Below are positions 35,751 through 47,755 of a DNA stretch of 64,000 nucleotides, piece by piece. The stretch covers positions 16,154,760 to 16,218,759 of the forward strand of contig OY756969.1 in the NCBI GenBank assembly GCA_963580455.1, read 5' to 3'. The notes below the pieces were generated by a model. The model was not told the DNA's origin. It saw only the letters and a list, made by a program, of their open reading frames with translations, and did not search any database. Every line of letters starts with the position of its first letter. Position 1 is the stretch's first letter. The stretch comes from Euonymus europaeus (taxonomy: Eukaryota; Streptophyta; Magnoliopsida; Celastrales; Celastraceae). A program made the translations under genes and the position numbers.

Positions 35751-36480
35751 ATAGAAATGAATATGATCGTATTCCGGCATGTACTAGTGCACAAGAAATT
35801 TGGAACATGTTAGAGTTGAAGCATGAAGGAACAAGTCAAGTTAAAGATTCTAAAATTGACATGTTTGTGCATCAATTTGAATTGTTTAAAATGCTTGATG
35901 GTGAATGCATTAGTGACACTTTTGCTATATTGACAAAAATATGCAATGAATTGAATTCTCTTGGAAAGCCTTACGCTAATGTAGATAAAGTACAAAAGAT
36001 CCTAAGAAGCCTTCCAAGATCATGGAGTGAAAAGGTCACCGTAATCAAGAAAGCAAAGGATTTGAGAACCTTGAAGATGGAGGAGCTCATTGGAAGCCTA
36101 ATGACTTATGAATTGGAAGTGATCAATAGAGTTGATGAAGATGCTCCCAAGAAGAAAAATATTGCATTGGCCGTGACTTCCAAGCCCAAATCCAAGGAGT
36201 CCATGGCTTATTCCAAGGAAGAGGAGGTTTCATCAAGTAGTGAGAGTGAAGATAGTGATGATGAGATGGCTATGATGGTCAAGAACTTCAAGAAGTTTGT
36301 GAAGAACAAAAGAGGTGGTTTCAAAAATAGAAAGTTCAAGAGTAAGGAGAAAGAGAAATAGAAACCTACTTGCTTCAATTGTGGCAAAGTAGGACACTTC
36401 ATTGCCGATTGCCCCAAAGCATCCAAGAGACATCACAAAGGAAAAGACAAGGAGAAGAAAAAGGTATTGAAAGCAACATG
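35751..36480 (+). pseudogene. Copia gag fragment with zinc knuckle
   Basis: The frame reads AQEIWNMLELKHEGTSQVKD, LRSLPRSWSEKVTVIKKAKD and LMTYELEVI, the gag pattern of copia elements, then a Ser/Glu-rich tract. A stop at 36359 precedes the knuckle CFNCGKVGHFIADC (36371-36412). The N-terminus is missing because the sequence comes directly out of LTR. The upstream ATG at 35708 lies in the LTR and is not a true start. Confidence 0.75.
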
Positions 36481-37474
36481 AGATGATTCATCATCAAGCT
36501 CTTCAAGCGAGGATAAGATTGAGCATAAGGCACACTTTCACCTCATGGAAAAAGGGGAGAAAGTTGACTCATCTTCTCAAGATGAGATGGTAAAAGAATC
36601 TTCTCTTTTAACCTGTGATGAATGATATGCTAATTAAGATGACTTATGTGATTCTCATGGTATGTTGCTTAGAAAGTGCAAGCATCTCAAAAAGGAAAAT
36701 GCTAGACTTATGAATCTTGATGAAATGCATGCTAATGAGCTTTAAGTGGTTAATGCTAAGTATGATGCTCTTTGTGTTAAGTTTGATAATATGAATATTG
36801 AGCATGATGCTTTGATTGATGCAAATAAATGCTTAAAAGGAAAAATGTCTATCATTGATCAAAATGCTTGTATGACCGAATACACTATTTTGAATATGCA
36901 TGATTATGATCATCTTAAAACTAGGGTGCTTGAGCTAGAAGAAGAATTGAAATCATGGGATGATCATAAGTGCATTATGCTTTCTAACACTAAATCCTTG
37001 GAGGATGAACTTGATTTGATGAAAGAAAAGAATAGGATGTTAGAAATACAATTAGCTAAGTTTGTCATGAGTTCACTAAAACTTGATGAAATGTTAGCTT
37101 CTCGCAGACATTATCTTGATAGAAGTAGACTTGGTTATGATTCTTTGTCTCTTGATGGAACTAAACGTGAGATTCAAAACTCAATTAAGTTGGTGAAACC
37201 CATTTATGGTTCAACCAATACATATATGACCATAAGAGACTCGGCTAAGGCTTCAAAAGCTAAGGCCAATGATGCACACCCCTCAGGTGGAGCATCATCA
37301 TCTAGGGCATCATATCCTAGAGTGAGGAAAACAAGGATCAAGAAAGTTTGGGTGCCTAAATATATGAAATATGATGATAGACTTGATTATGCAAAGGTTG
37401 TGCTTAGATTGAATGTTTATGCTATTGTGGCTAACCCTCAAGGATCCAAAGTTTGGATACCTAAAGTATCTTGA
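36481..37474 (+). pseudogene. Copia gag C-terminal extension, coiled-coil rich
   Basis: Two stops (near 36480 and 36625) separate it from the knuckle. From 36746 a 242-residue frame is open, with heptad-like stretches (YDHLKTRVLELEEELKSW, LEDELDLMKEKNRMLEIQL) and a basic tail (RVRKTRIKKVWVPK). Long gag extensions of this type occur in Sirevirus-like copia elements. Lineage is an inference. Confidence 0.6.
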
Positions 37475-37940
37475 ACAACATTGGTTAGGTGTGCTTAAAG
37501 TCTTCTTCCAAGCCGTACCAATGGTTCTTGGATAGTGGTTGTTCAAGTCATATGACTGGTGATCGATCCTTATTCACATCTTACAAGGAGAAGAAGGATG
37601 GTGGATATGTCACTTTTGGAGACAATTCCAAAGGAAAGATCCTAGGCATAGGATCGGTTGGTAATGAAATTTCAGGTATTGGAAGCCTTGATGTTTCAAA
37701 GTATAATGATCCTAATGCTAGCCGTGAGCTAGATATTGATATGGATGAAGCACCATTGGTGGAAGGCCTTAAGGAGATGAAAATTACCAATGATTCTACA
37801 CCAAATGTGCAAGATGAGGAGCATCCCATGATTATTAATGTTGATCAAGTTGCTCAAAATAATAATATGGAGCAATCAGGTACTACTCAATCTCAAGGCA
37901 ATAGGATTCAAGGTGAAGGTCAAGCACAAACATCCTAAGG
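37475..37940 (+). pseudogene. Copia protease fragment fused to the reverse-transcriptase linker
   Basis: QWFLDSGCSSHMTGD (37519-37565) is the copia protease active site. After GKILGIGSVGNEISG (about 37690) the sequence changes to the hydrophilic linker that normally precedes reverse transcriptase. The whole integrase is absent, so a deletion of over 1 kb joined these ends in frame. The frame stops at 37936. Confidence 0.72.
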
Positions 37941-38880
37941 AGCTTATTATTGGAGATCCAAATAAGGGCATTCAAACAAGATCAAAGTTGAATTTGATGG
38001 TCAATTCTAATCCCTTAAACTTATATGATATGATTTCTATGATAGAACCTAAATGTGTTAAAAATGTATTGTTAGATGAAGATTGGATTTTTGCTATGCA
38101 AGAAGAACTTGAACAATTTGAAAGAAGCAAGGTTTGGCCACCTTTTCCAAAACCTAAAGACCATAAGAACAAAATGGGTGTTTAGAAATAATGTGAATGA
38201 GAATGATGAAGTGGCTGGAAACAACGCTAGATTAGTGGCTCAAGGGTATTGCCAAGAAGAAGACATAGATTATTATGAAACCTTTGCACCGATTGCAATG
38301 TTAGAGGATATTAGACTTTTATTAGCTTTTACATGCTATAAAGGTTTTAAACTTTTTCAAATGGATGTTAAGAGTGCTTTCTTAAATGGTGTGATAAATG
38401 AGAAAGTGTATGTTAAACAACCACCCAGTTTTAAATCTAAAGAATTTCCTAATCATGTTTACAAATTAGATAAAGCATTGTATGGCTTGAAGCAAACACC
38501 TAGGGCTTGGTATGAAAGACTTAGTAAATTCTTGTTAGAAAATGAATTTTCTTGTGGAAGTATTGATAATACTTTGTTTATTAAGTGTAAAGGTGATGAC
38601 ATGTTGATTGTGCAAATCTATATTAATGACATTATATTTGGTGCTACATTGGAATCAACGTGTGATGAATTTGCTATGTGCATGAAAAGTGAATTTGAAA
38701 TGTCTATGATGGGTGAGTTGACATATTTCCTAGGATTGCAAATTAGACAAACCACACATGATATTCATATAAGTCAAACTAAATACACTTATGACTTGCT
38801 TAAAAGGTTTGGTATGGACTTGTCTAAAGAATGTTCTACACAAAATGAGGGTGACATCGAAATTAGAAGTCGACCTTAAA
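37941..38880 (+). pseudogene. Copia reverse transcriptase
   Basis: Clear copia motifs are ARLVAQGYCQEEDIDYYETF, KLFQMDVKSAFLNG, VYVKQPPSF and LDKALYGLKQTPRAWYERL. The catalytic YVDD is replaced by YIND near 38620, which would abolish activity. A frameshift lies near 38160 and another near 38850. Confidence 0.85.
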
Positions 38881-39250
38881 GGCAAAGAGGTGGATCAAAA
38901 GATGTATAGCTCTATGATTGGTGACTTACTCTATTTGACCGCTTCTAGACTAGATATCATGTTTAGTGTGTGTATGTGTGCTAGATGTCAATCTAATCCT
39001 AGATAATCACCTCATAGTAGTTAAAAGAATATTAAGATATTTGAAAGATACACCAACTCTAGGGTTATGGTATGATAGAAAATCTTCATTTGACTTACAT
39101 GCTTTTAGTGATGCCGATTATGGAGGTTGTAGAATTGATAGGAAGAGTACAAGTGGTACATGTCAATATCTTGGAAATATGCTTATATCTTGGTTTTCAA
39201 AGAAACAAACATGTGTTGCTCTAAGTACAACCGAAACAAACATGGCTAAG
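38881..39250 (+). pseudogene. Copia RNase H
   Basis: Frame pieces read MIGDLLYLTASRLDIMF, then RILRYLKDTPTLGLWYD and HAFSDADYGGCRIDRKSTSG, ending in CVALSTTETNMA. These are the usual copia RNase H motifs. A frameshift near 39005 splits it. It passes directly into LTR sequence at 39251. Confidence 0.82.
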
Positions 39251-40564
39251 TCTTTGAGCTTTAAAGCCTCTCAACTTCAAATCTGGATTCAAGCTACTTC
39301 CTAGAGATCTCTTGCTAAAAATCTGATTATCATCAACCTATCATCTTCCTATTTCAAAGAGAGACCCAAAAATCCATCAAGAACCCATTATTTCTCATTC
39401 CACACGTGGGTATCCTTTTTGGTGTTCTTGAGTGATTTTTCAACAAAGCTTCTCCTAATATCATCTATATCTTCTTGAGAGCTTTGTGAGAATTTGTCAT
39501 AGAGTGATTGCCACATCTTCAGCCTATTCTTAGCCATATTCGTGAGCATCATCTCTAGTCTTTGTGAGAGTTCCTCAACCAAAATAGCTTTGAGCTAATC
39601 TGGAGAGAATCTTGTGCCTAAACACTTGTAAAGTCCTTTTGTGGACAAAACCTTGTGAGGTTGTGAGATAAGTTTGGGGTACAATTTGAAAACCCTAGTT
39701 CTTGGTTATCTTGAAACCTTGGTTGTAAGAGTTTGGGGTTAGCTTGCCTAAAACTCTAAGTTGTTGGTGAACTTGGAAAAACATCATTCATTAGTGGATT
39801 TGGAAATTCTAAGCTTGCAGGCTTAGATAGTAGATATGGGATGAAGGACTCTCCGAACCACTATTTATCCTTGAGCACTTTATTATTTCTTTCTTTAATT
39901 GATTTTGTGTGTTGATCATTTTCTTGACGTTGTTAATTGCATTAGAGGAGGTTTCTCTAAACTATTAGGACACACTTTTAATTGTTAATTATTTTGGAAC
40001 ATCAATCTTTCCGTGCATAGTTCCTGTATCTAGACTTCGAATTTTAATCTCAATTTTTGAAATAGTGTTCACTAAGGTGTTTACATATTGCATACCAATG
40101 TTCGTTACATTTTGACTTGAATTGATTGGTCAAATAGCTTTTATCATTTCGGTGTGCATATTTGATTTGAACACTAATCTGTTCATGTACTGTTCATATA
40201 GCTAGACCTTGAATTTTGATCTAAATTTTTGATATAGTATTCATTAAGGTGTTTTGATATTTCAAATCAAATTTCTCTACATTCCAACTTGAATTGCTAG
40301 GTTAAATCTATTTTATCAATTTGGTGTGTAGATTTATGTTTATTGACATTGCATTGTGAGTTTTGTGGATTTGTTAGGTAAAAATCCATTATATATTATA
40401 TCACATATTTCAGTTGACTTAAATTTGCTTAGGATAATCATAAGAGGCCAATATTGCATGTTATGTGATATTTGATAATCAATTGTTAAATTATAAAAAA
40501 GGGGATTGCCTTTGCAATTTGGGAACACAATTCACCCCCCTTTTGTGTTTGCCTAGGTTTTTCA
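39251..40564 (+). repeat. Partial 3' LTR of the copia element
   Basis: Its start corresponds to 35198 in the 5' LTR piece, so about 1.2 kb of LTR and the polypurine tract are missing. It ends GCCTAGGTTTTTCA, like the solo LTR end at 14057, and has the same C-rich run near its end (40534-40540). Confidence 0.8.
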
Positions 40565-41280
40565 CAATTGCCATTGCTTGAGTTCAGGCACGATATTATC
40601 CTAGTCGGTCTCTTTGTAGCACTCAACTATAAAATCAGCCAAAACTTGTGCCTTAATGGCCTGCCTTGGTTGAAACTTGATGTCAAACTCTCCCAATTGA
40701 ATAGCCCATTTCACCAACCTCCCTGAAGTGTCCCGCTTTTGCGGTACATTCTTGAGTGGCTGGTCGGTTAAGACGATGATTGTATGTGCTTGGAAGTAAG
40801 GCCTCAACTTCCTAGCTGCCACTATTAGTGAAAGAGCAAGTTTCTCAACTTGGGTTTACCATATCGCTGCATCTATCATAACCTTGCTAACATAATACAC
40901 TGGTCTCTGCACCTTGTCTTCCTTATTTACTAGCACTACACTGACCATATGTTGTGATATTGCTATGTAAAGATACAAAACTTTTCTCAATTTTGGAAAA
41001 GTCAAGAGTGGAGACTGACCAAGGTAGTCTTTTCAAAGTCCTTTTGGCACTCATCTGTCCACTTGAATTCCTTGTCCTTCTTTAATGCCTAAAAGAATGG
41101 TCGGCACTTGTCTCCTGACTGGTCTCAGACTTCCTGGAGGATTGGTCACCTCGCTTCCAGTTCTTCCTTCTTGATTTCTTATCACTGCTTGGTCGGCCGC
41201 CTCTTGACCCTTGTAGGCGGCCCTTATCACTTAAGCCCTTTGCTCGGTCAGGGGAGGTTCATATAGCAAACCGAGAGGAC
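40565..41280 (-). pseudogene. Gypsy remnant Y: connection domain and end of reverse transcriptase
   Basis: 40566-40980 is the second copy of the 415-bp repeat (connection domain). Beyond it, minus-strand residues like KDKEFKWTDECQKDF (about 41060-41100) fit the thumb of a Tat-like reverse transcriptase. Most of reverse transcriptase and protease is missing before gag at 41665. Confidence 0.65.
40566..40980. repeat. 415-bp direct repeat, copy 2
   Basis: Partner of 33391-33805. At the four differing sites this copy has C, C, G and G where copy 1 has T, T, A and A. Confidence 0.95.
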
Positions 41281-41281
41281 T

Positions 41282-41710
41282 TCAGTGAATCAGTGACCCT
41301 GATATACTTCTTAGTCCTAGCAAGAAGTTCGTCCACAGTCTGGGGTGCATCAGGCGAACCATCCAAATCACAGCTGCATTTGCCACAACAATTTGAACAT
41401 TAGGGATCTCCAAGCACATTTGGTTAAACCTCCCTATAAAGTCTTGAAATGACTCCCCTCTTTTGTGTTCAATTACCATCAAATCTTGGTTATAGGTCTT
41501 TGGCTTCCTAGCACTTGTGAATTGGAGATTGAACTTCCATGAGAGGTCTTGAAAGCTATAGATACTGTGCCTTGGATGTTCAATGAACCAATTCCAAGCA
41601 AGTCTAATAAGTGTGGAGGGAAATGCCTTGTATAAAATTACATCTGAGGCTCCCCGACATTCCATTATAGACTTGTATCCCTTGACGTGGTCATAGGGAG
41701 CCTGAAGTCA
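41282..41710 (-). pseudogene. Gag fragment of gypsy remnant Y
   Basis: On the minus strand a 127-residue frame reads ILYKAFPSTLIRLAWNWFIE, FNLQFTSARKPKTYNQDLM and RGESFQDFIGRFNQMCLEI, the standard retrotransposon gag domain of Tat-like elements. The region between this gag and the reverse-transcriptase remnant is deleted. Confidence 0.78.
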
Positions 41711-42268
41711 TGAGGTATCTCAGTCTTAAGAATGTCCATAGAAAAAGGAGTCATGGAACTATCCCACATCTCATTACTGATATTTCATCCTTGCAGGGCT
41801 GCCAACTTGCGGTCTACCTCTTGAAGATATTTGTTTACATCCGCATTGATGTTGGAGTGATGCGTGTTCCTTATAGTGCTGGTGTTGGAGTTCCCATCTC
41901 GGTTCTCATCCCTTATCTTACTTCTGGAGTCTTAGAACGAGAGTTTCTATCATCTTCGTTCCTTTGAGTCCCGTGAGGTGGGACTAGTTGATTAGCCGTC
42001 ATCATCTCAGTGAGCAGATGTACTTGTTGCTAGAGCTGATTAAACTGTTCAACATTAATAGGAGGATCAGCTACCTCCTGTGTTGGTGCCCGTGGGTTTC
42101 TCCATCTTAGACTTGGGGTGCTCCCAAGGGTGCATTATGTCTTTTGATGTTCTCCAAATTTGGGAATTGTTGCTCAGTCTCATCCGCCGGATGTTGAGCA
42201 TGAGAGGTCTTAGGATCATTCACTTTGGTTCTCCTAGGTCTAACCATTGTGAGTTAGGGAATTAGAGT
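41711..42268 (-). other. Gag N-terminus and leader of gypsy remnant Y, decayed
   Basis: No clear frame. Minus-strand pieces are hydrophilic as in Tat gag N-termini. It links gag to the primer-binding site at 42271. Confidence 0.45.
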
Positions 42269-42270
42269 TT

Positions 42271-42286
42271 CCCACAGACGGCGCCA
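42271..42286 (-). other. Primer-binding site of gypsy remnant Y
   Basis: The minus strand reads TGGCGCCGTCTGTGGG, the primer-binding site and following bases typical of Tat-type gypsy elements, three bases from the LTR edge at 42290. Confidence 0.72.
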
Positions 42287-42289
42287 AAG

Positions 42290-42960
42290 TGATGATGTCA
42301 AAAAGGTGTCAGTTCCAAGAAGACGATTAGTCGATCAGACCTATTTCCTTGTACGACAACCGTGGGTGAAGATCCTTCCTACGTAATAAGCAAACGTGAG
42401 CTAAAGGCCGCACCAGAAGTTGTCCTCTAGCATTGGCGCTCCAATTCTCAAGTCAGTTTGTACTTTAAAGCAAGAAGAGCTGGCTAGACCAGAGCTCTCT
42501 ATAAGCAAAAGTACAGATTGTGATTAGATTTTTGATACCTAACTTTCAGAGCCATATATAGAAGTTGAGGAATCCAAATTTGACTAATATTATGACTCTC
42601 TTATTTGCATCCACACCGTTGATCTCTATATGGAGTTTGAGCCTTAACAGGACTCTTCTCTCAGTAAGATTTAGAATCATCTTCAAGGTTGATCTCCTAA
42701 TCATGGTAGGAAAGTATGCTCTGTTGATTTCTTCCTCGATAGGGCGAGGTGCTATCCTTGGTAGGACATTGATCGGCATTCTCTCATACTGCGGTCTCAC
42801 CTTGGTAGGGCATTGTGACTTATTAGCCTTCCCTACCGAGGTGACCTCCTTGGTTAGGCAAGGTTGCCTCTTGAGCCTATCCAGCCTAGTTCTTATGGGA
42901 CACGTGTCAAAACCTTATTGGTTGGAATATTTGGGTAATATGAGAGAGTTAAATAAATCC
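42290..42960 (-). repeat. 5' LTR of gypsy remnant Y (outer border uncertain)
   Basis: The minus strand ends TTTTTGACATCATCA at 42290, beside the primer-binding site. The outer end could not be located; GC-rich AGGCAAGGTTGCC-like sequence continues to about 42900. No gene inside; open frames on both strands (42546-43083) are not supported. Confidence 0.5.
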
Positions 42961-43369
42961 TTGAAAATTCATGCAAGTGCTATTGCCTTTTCGCATTCAC
43001 ATAACGTATCACACACTGGTAAAAGAATCAAGTTTACATACTGCAAGAATAATAAGCACTTTGGTAAATGGCAGCATTATTGAAGTTTACTTTCATGGAC
43101 GTGAAAAAGATCTTAACAGTTGCATTCATACAATTTTTGCTATGGTAAATGGCAGAATTTATCAAGTTTTCTGACATGTATAACAGACTTGTGCAAATGA
43201 AACAAATAATATACATGCCGTGTAAGTTTTTCCTCATTGGACACACCAATTGATGACTAATAAACCAAGTAACCCAAGTAACGAAAGCTGAAAACAATTA
43301 TGGTACACATCAAGGATGAAAGCTTACAGATGCGATATGTAAACAACGTATTTATTTGTTCCTAGTGAT

Positions 43370-43632
43370 TTTGTTTATTATTTTTACCGACAGATTATCA
43401 ATGGATTTAAAAAAAAAATTTAACTTTTTTATCAATGGAAAAATTAGCGATGGATTAAAATCTGTCGGTAAATCCGTCGTTAATTTACTAATGAAAATAA
43501 ATTTCGTCGGTATTTGATTAGCGATGAGCGTTTTACCGACGAAACAAAATCCGTTGGCAATCAACATTAGCGACGGAATTCTTAGATTACCGACGGAAAA
43601 ATCTGTCGATAATCTGCGAAATTCTTGTAGTA
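43370..43632. mobile_element. CACTA-like MITE fragment
   Basis: The minus strand starts near TACTACAAGAATTTCGC, like the CACTACAAGAA end of CACTA elements. The interior is full of ACCGACGGA and CGTCGGTAA motifs in both orientations (43386-43610), the usual subterminal repeats. The other end is not recognisable. Confidence 0.5.
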
Positions 43633-46150
43633 AACGAAGAACGAACATCAATCATGAAAAACGAACGTAAGCAAAAATGACCAACAAAATTAGAGAATTA
43701 CAAAAATCTATACAGTCAAGATCCGTTGAAAAATGGAAATATGAAAATTCAAACTATAAGTATACATGATGTAGGGAAAATAGAAGACCTGTACAATTTT
43801 TATTTTATTATAACAGGTTGGTAAAATGTAATGCAGAGAAGATAAATAACATGGTGCATTTATAAAATCTTCTTTCATGGATGTGTATCCCAACATGGGC
43901 AAGAAGAGAAGCCCACCGCAAGAGAATGTTTTATTGTACTAAAAGGAAGTTTTAAAAACCCACTGCAAGATAAAATTTTACTATGCTAAAAGGCAGTGTT
44001 TATAAACTTTAGTGTGTATCTCAAAATGAATAAAAACAGAAAATAGTTGGAGTGTTATAAAGTTGAATGAAGTCAGAATTCAAAGAAACAGAAAAATTAA
44101 AAAGGGCAATTAGTACTATTCAACAGGAAAAATAACATATTTGTGCGATCGCTTTGAGACATTAAAACAGTCCAAAAGAATAGCAAATGTGCAGGATTAA
44201 CATCTCTTGATATTAAGCGAGCTTCGTAAAAGAAAAAACCTCACGAATGGCAGGAATATCAATCTCCTACTCTTAAAATAGCTGTAAAGAATATCCTTTG
44301 GGGTTGAATAATAACTGGTGGAAAAGGGTAAAAGAAAAGGGCCAAACAGCTTCGTACAGAGGAAGATCTATGCATTGTTATGGGATAAGTGATAGTACAT
44401 ATTATAGGTAAAAGTTGAGTTTGATGACATGTTAGAAATGATAGTGTTCGGTGTGCTAAGTGGTCTCGTATGATGGCACTTGATCAAAAACTTGATTAAA
44501 CCCAAACTATGTTGGCTTCTACTGAATTAATACATATGGGAACTATGCAAGAACCTGTCACAGGAGTTCTTCGGCTCATAACTGCAAGTCCCAAGAGACT
44601 AAGAAAGCTATCACCTTCACGGTGTTGGGCATCTCTGGTGAAGCTAATAGTTCATGAAAGCCCAAAATGGGTAGTAGAGAAATTGTCACTTACTCTTTTA
44701 GTTGTTTCCTACTTTTAATTTTTTGATCCAACACACTACCACCCTAATAACGCTACTCTGCGCATGCCCAAATCATCTTATGCCTACCCTAGATCAAATA
44801 CTGTTATTTCTTATCCTTTCCTTACTTGTGTTGCTACAACACCAATTCAACATTGTCATTTACTAATTTATGCCGTACATAATGAAGACATAAGAGAACA
44901 TGCACAATTTAAGCAATGATAGCACAATAATCAGCTACGTAAAAACAAAATAAAACTAAAACCACATAACGAAGTTGAAAGAGGGTAAACACAGTTTGAG
45001 CAAAGTTAGTACGACAAACAGTAACAGGTAAACCAAAAAAAAATGGAGGGAAAAAGAACGCAAAGGTAGTAACCATTGCAAAGGAATTAGATGTTGGAAT
45101 TGAAGCAAAACGAACATACTGAAAGCCAGAAATGATCACATAATAGCAAGCTTAGCCTTACCAATTGCAGGTAGAATAAACTCGAGAATAGAGAGGCTGT
45201 GCAGTGCAGTTGTAGCAACATAGTTGACAAAGTTAAAGCCTAACGAAAACCAATTCGCACGGAGGAAGTCCAATCAAGAGATGTGACTTGATGGTTGACT
45301 AGATTCATGAACCACAACAGATTTTTGGTGCACTCGTGTTAATAAAAAGGTTTCCGCAAACTCGTCGATATCGTCGAACAGAAAAACAGCTAACCACGCA
45401 CGTTTCTCTCAGAGAAAAAAGTATACGCCATGATACAAACAAACAGGCGTATGCGACCCAGACAATGACGTGTATCTTCGAAGTAGACGACGTCAATTTG
45501 CTTCAACGATTCTTGTGTCCAGACAAACCACTGACGGAAGTACGAAATTGACAATGAACTCGCCAGTAGAAGCGTGGAAAACCACCAAGTATATATATAT
45601 ATCTTCGCCCCGGGTCGTATAAATACTGCCCAACTAAAGAACTCACATTCAGCCATATCCACAAAAGGTTGAAATCATCAAAATATTTTACTAATGCTGG
45701 CTTTAGAGTATACCGAATCAGTATTGCTATCCTTTCTTAAAAGTAATATGAAATCATTTTCGTTGTGGTGACTTAATTGGTACAACTAATTTGAAGGGAC
45801 AAATTTGTACATTAAAACATCTTAAAAGCAGATCAATTCTTTTGTTGTTTTCTCAGAATAATAAAATCAAATGACATGTCACAGAAGTACTTCAACAGCT
45901 TTTACTTGTTGTCGTAGGAGAGAACCTGCAGATTTAGTGGAACTTTCGCACTTCCACGTAAGGGATTGATGAGATGATAAGCTAGATTTTATATGCACCA
46001 CAACCTAACTATATTCCTTTTTATAACAGAAGCCACCCTCTTCATGCAAAATCAGATGCCAATCCTGTTCTACAAAATTTTGCCCTAACCACTATGCCAA
46101 AAAAACTAAAATAGGACGACAAAAAATTAGGGATAAGCCAAACTCAATCC
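43633..46150. other. AT-rich region without a supported gene
   Basis: Only short frames with no recognised similarity. A weak repeat of CTAAAAGGAAGTTTT/CTAAAAGGCAGTGTT lies at 43935-44005. A promoter-like box is noted at 45613. Confidence 0.5.
45613..45624 (+). promoter_or_regulatory. Isolated TATA-like promoter motif
   Basis: GTCGTATAAATACTGCCC follows a GC-rich CCCCGGG and precedes an A/C-rich leader-like stretch. No plausible reading frame follows within several hundred bases, so it may be a relic. Confidence 0.25.
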
Positions 46151-46160
46151 ATAATTTCAG

Positions 46161-46700
46161 GAATTTTTAGACAGTAGAGGCTACAAAAGACATACTTCAA
46201 ATTAGTGATTCCAACATGCTTGAAATCTAATAGTCTCTTTATCAACATTTACCATCTAATGATTGATGATGATCTTTTGCTGTTCAGCCATTCATTTGTT
46301 GGCTTACATCTAAATTTGCAAGGAACTTTGTTAGGCAACAAACATATACAGATTAGCTACTCTGTAAGATAGAGCCATGTGATGGAGAAGGGGACATTTT
46401 GTCTACTGGTGCGATAATAAGTTCATAGGACGTTCATAAGTTCTGGAATTTTGAGACAGGAGAGGCTACAAAAGACGTACTTCAAATTAATGATCCCAAC
46501 ATGCTTGAAATCTAATAGTCTCTTTATAAACATTTACCATCTAATGATTGATGATGATCTCCTTCTCTTCAGCCATTCATTTGTTGGCTTACATCTAAAT
46601 TTGCAAGGGACGTTGTTAGGCAACAAACATATACTGATTGAGCTACTCTGTAAGATAAAGCCATGTGATCCTCATAGACAGAACCATGTGTTATGCTTAG
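46161..46700. repeat. Tandem duplication, period 285 bp
   Basis: The segment from ACAGTAGAGGCTACAAAAGA (46171) recurs from ACAGGAGAGGCTACAAAAGA (46456). Matches continue over about 240 bp through GGCAACAAACATATAC and GCCATGTGAT. No coding function seen. Confidence 0.85.
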
Positions 46701-46896
46701 ACTGAACTATGTGATTACATGATCCGTCAATCAATACAGGAACCGATAAAAAAATTGATGTCAAACACCATCTAACAAACAACTTGAAAACTCGAACTTA
46801 ACAAAATTATAATAGGCAGCTGAAAAGAACTGAACGACAAATTATTTATGATTCGCAAAGCAATATGTTAAAACATGAGATCAAAAAATTACTGAC

Positions 46897-47560
46897 CTTC
46901 AATGGCTTCTCTAATGACACAAAAGATTCAAGAAATTTATATGACAAACCAACCAAATGGAAAGCGAAAAGCAACTAAAATTTTTGCAAACTTGCAATAG
47001 ATACCCTCTTCGCATGAACGAACAACCAATCCACAAAGCTAAACACATACAACAGTAGACTGAAAACAGGAATAGAAGGGGAAAAAAACAAACCATGTGC
47101 GTTATCTTTGTATAACATGAAGAGAAAAATGTGTGACTAACCTTCAATGTAAGATGATAGTGAACTGTTGATGACACAGCAAGTCAGCAAGCATGAGGTA
47201 CCAACTTGAACTCAATAAATCTGCAATAGCCACCACAAGAAAAATGAACATCAAATAATTGATTTCAAAAAAGAGGAACAACATAAGCTGGGGAAAAAAA
47301 TGAACAACTCTAGTACATATGGTGTGCAACACAACGTACACAATGGCTTCCTATGAAACTAAACATAACAAATAACATAAAAAATCTTTTCTCATGCAAT
47401 TAATTGATCACACTGCTACAAAACACATCATATACAGTTATTGTAAGAATCAAAAAATTACTGACCTTCAATGGCTCGTTCAATGGCACAAGATATTCAA
47501 AAAGCTTCTATCACACAACAAGCAAGAGGAAAGGAAAAAGCAACTAAGATTTTTGAAAAC
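46897..47560 (-). other. Three exon-like modules downstream of the thiolase fragment
   Basis: On the minus strand, segments 47560-47466, 47220-47142 and 46990-46897 are each bounded by a TTGCAG-like acceptor (TTGCAAG for the last) and end CATTGAAG followed by GTCAG or GTTAG. The first and last are clearly related (AAAAAT.TTAGTTGCTTTT). None keeps an open frame across its length. They look like duplicated noncoding exons, perhaps a 3' untranslated tail or a noncoding transcript linked to the thiolase exon ending at 47729. Confidence 0.45.
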
Positions 47561-47755
47561 CTGCAATAAACCGAGTCATGGCATTAAACAACAACTAATC
47601 CAGAAAGTTCAAAAACTGAAGAATAGACTGAAAACAGGAACAAAAGCAAAGAATCAAACCACAAATGTTAGATATTTCCTCTATCATGAAGAACCTATGC
47701 TTTAGTCCCAGAGAATAGAGAAACTCACCTTGAAATGAATCAAACCACAATGTGA

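Larger units (their letters stand above)
33968..40564 (+). mobile_element. Deleted Ty1/copia element
   Basis: Partial 5' LTR, gag, a coiled-coil-rich region, protease, reverse transcriptase, RNase H, partial 3' LTR. Its LTR family is the same as the solo LTR at 11445. Missing are the 3' end of the 5' LTR with the primer-binding site and gag N-terminus, the integrase, and the first 1.2 kb of the 3' LTR. It lies inside gypsy remnant Y. The left junction uses a GTTGGA overlap between LTR and gypsy sequence, and no target duplication is visible. It is non-autonomous and dead. Confidence 0.82.

Noticed and set aside
44509..44718. 69-residue plus-strand frame
   Set aside because: No recognisable domain or duplicated copy; AT-rich context and no promoter or splice support.
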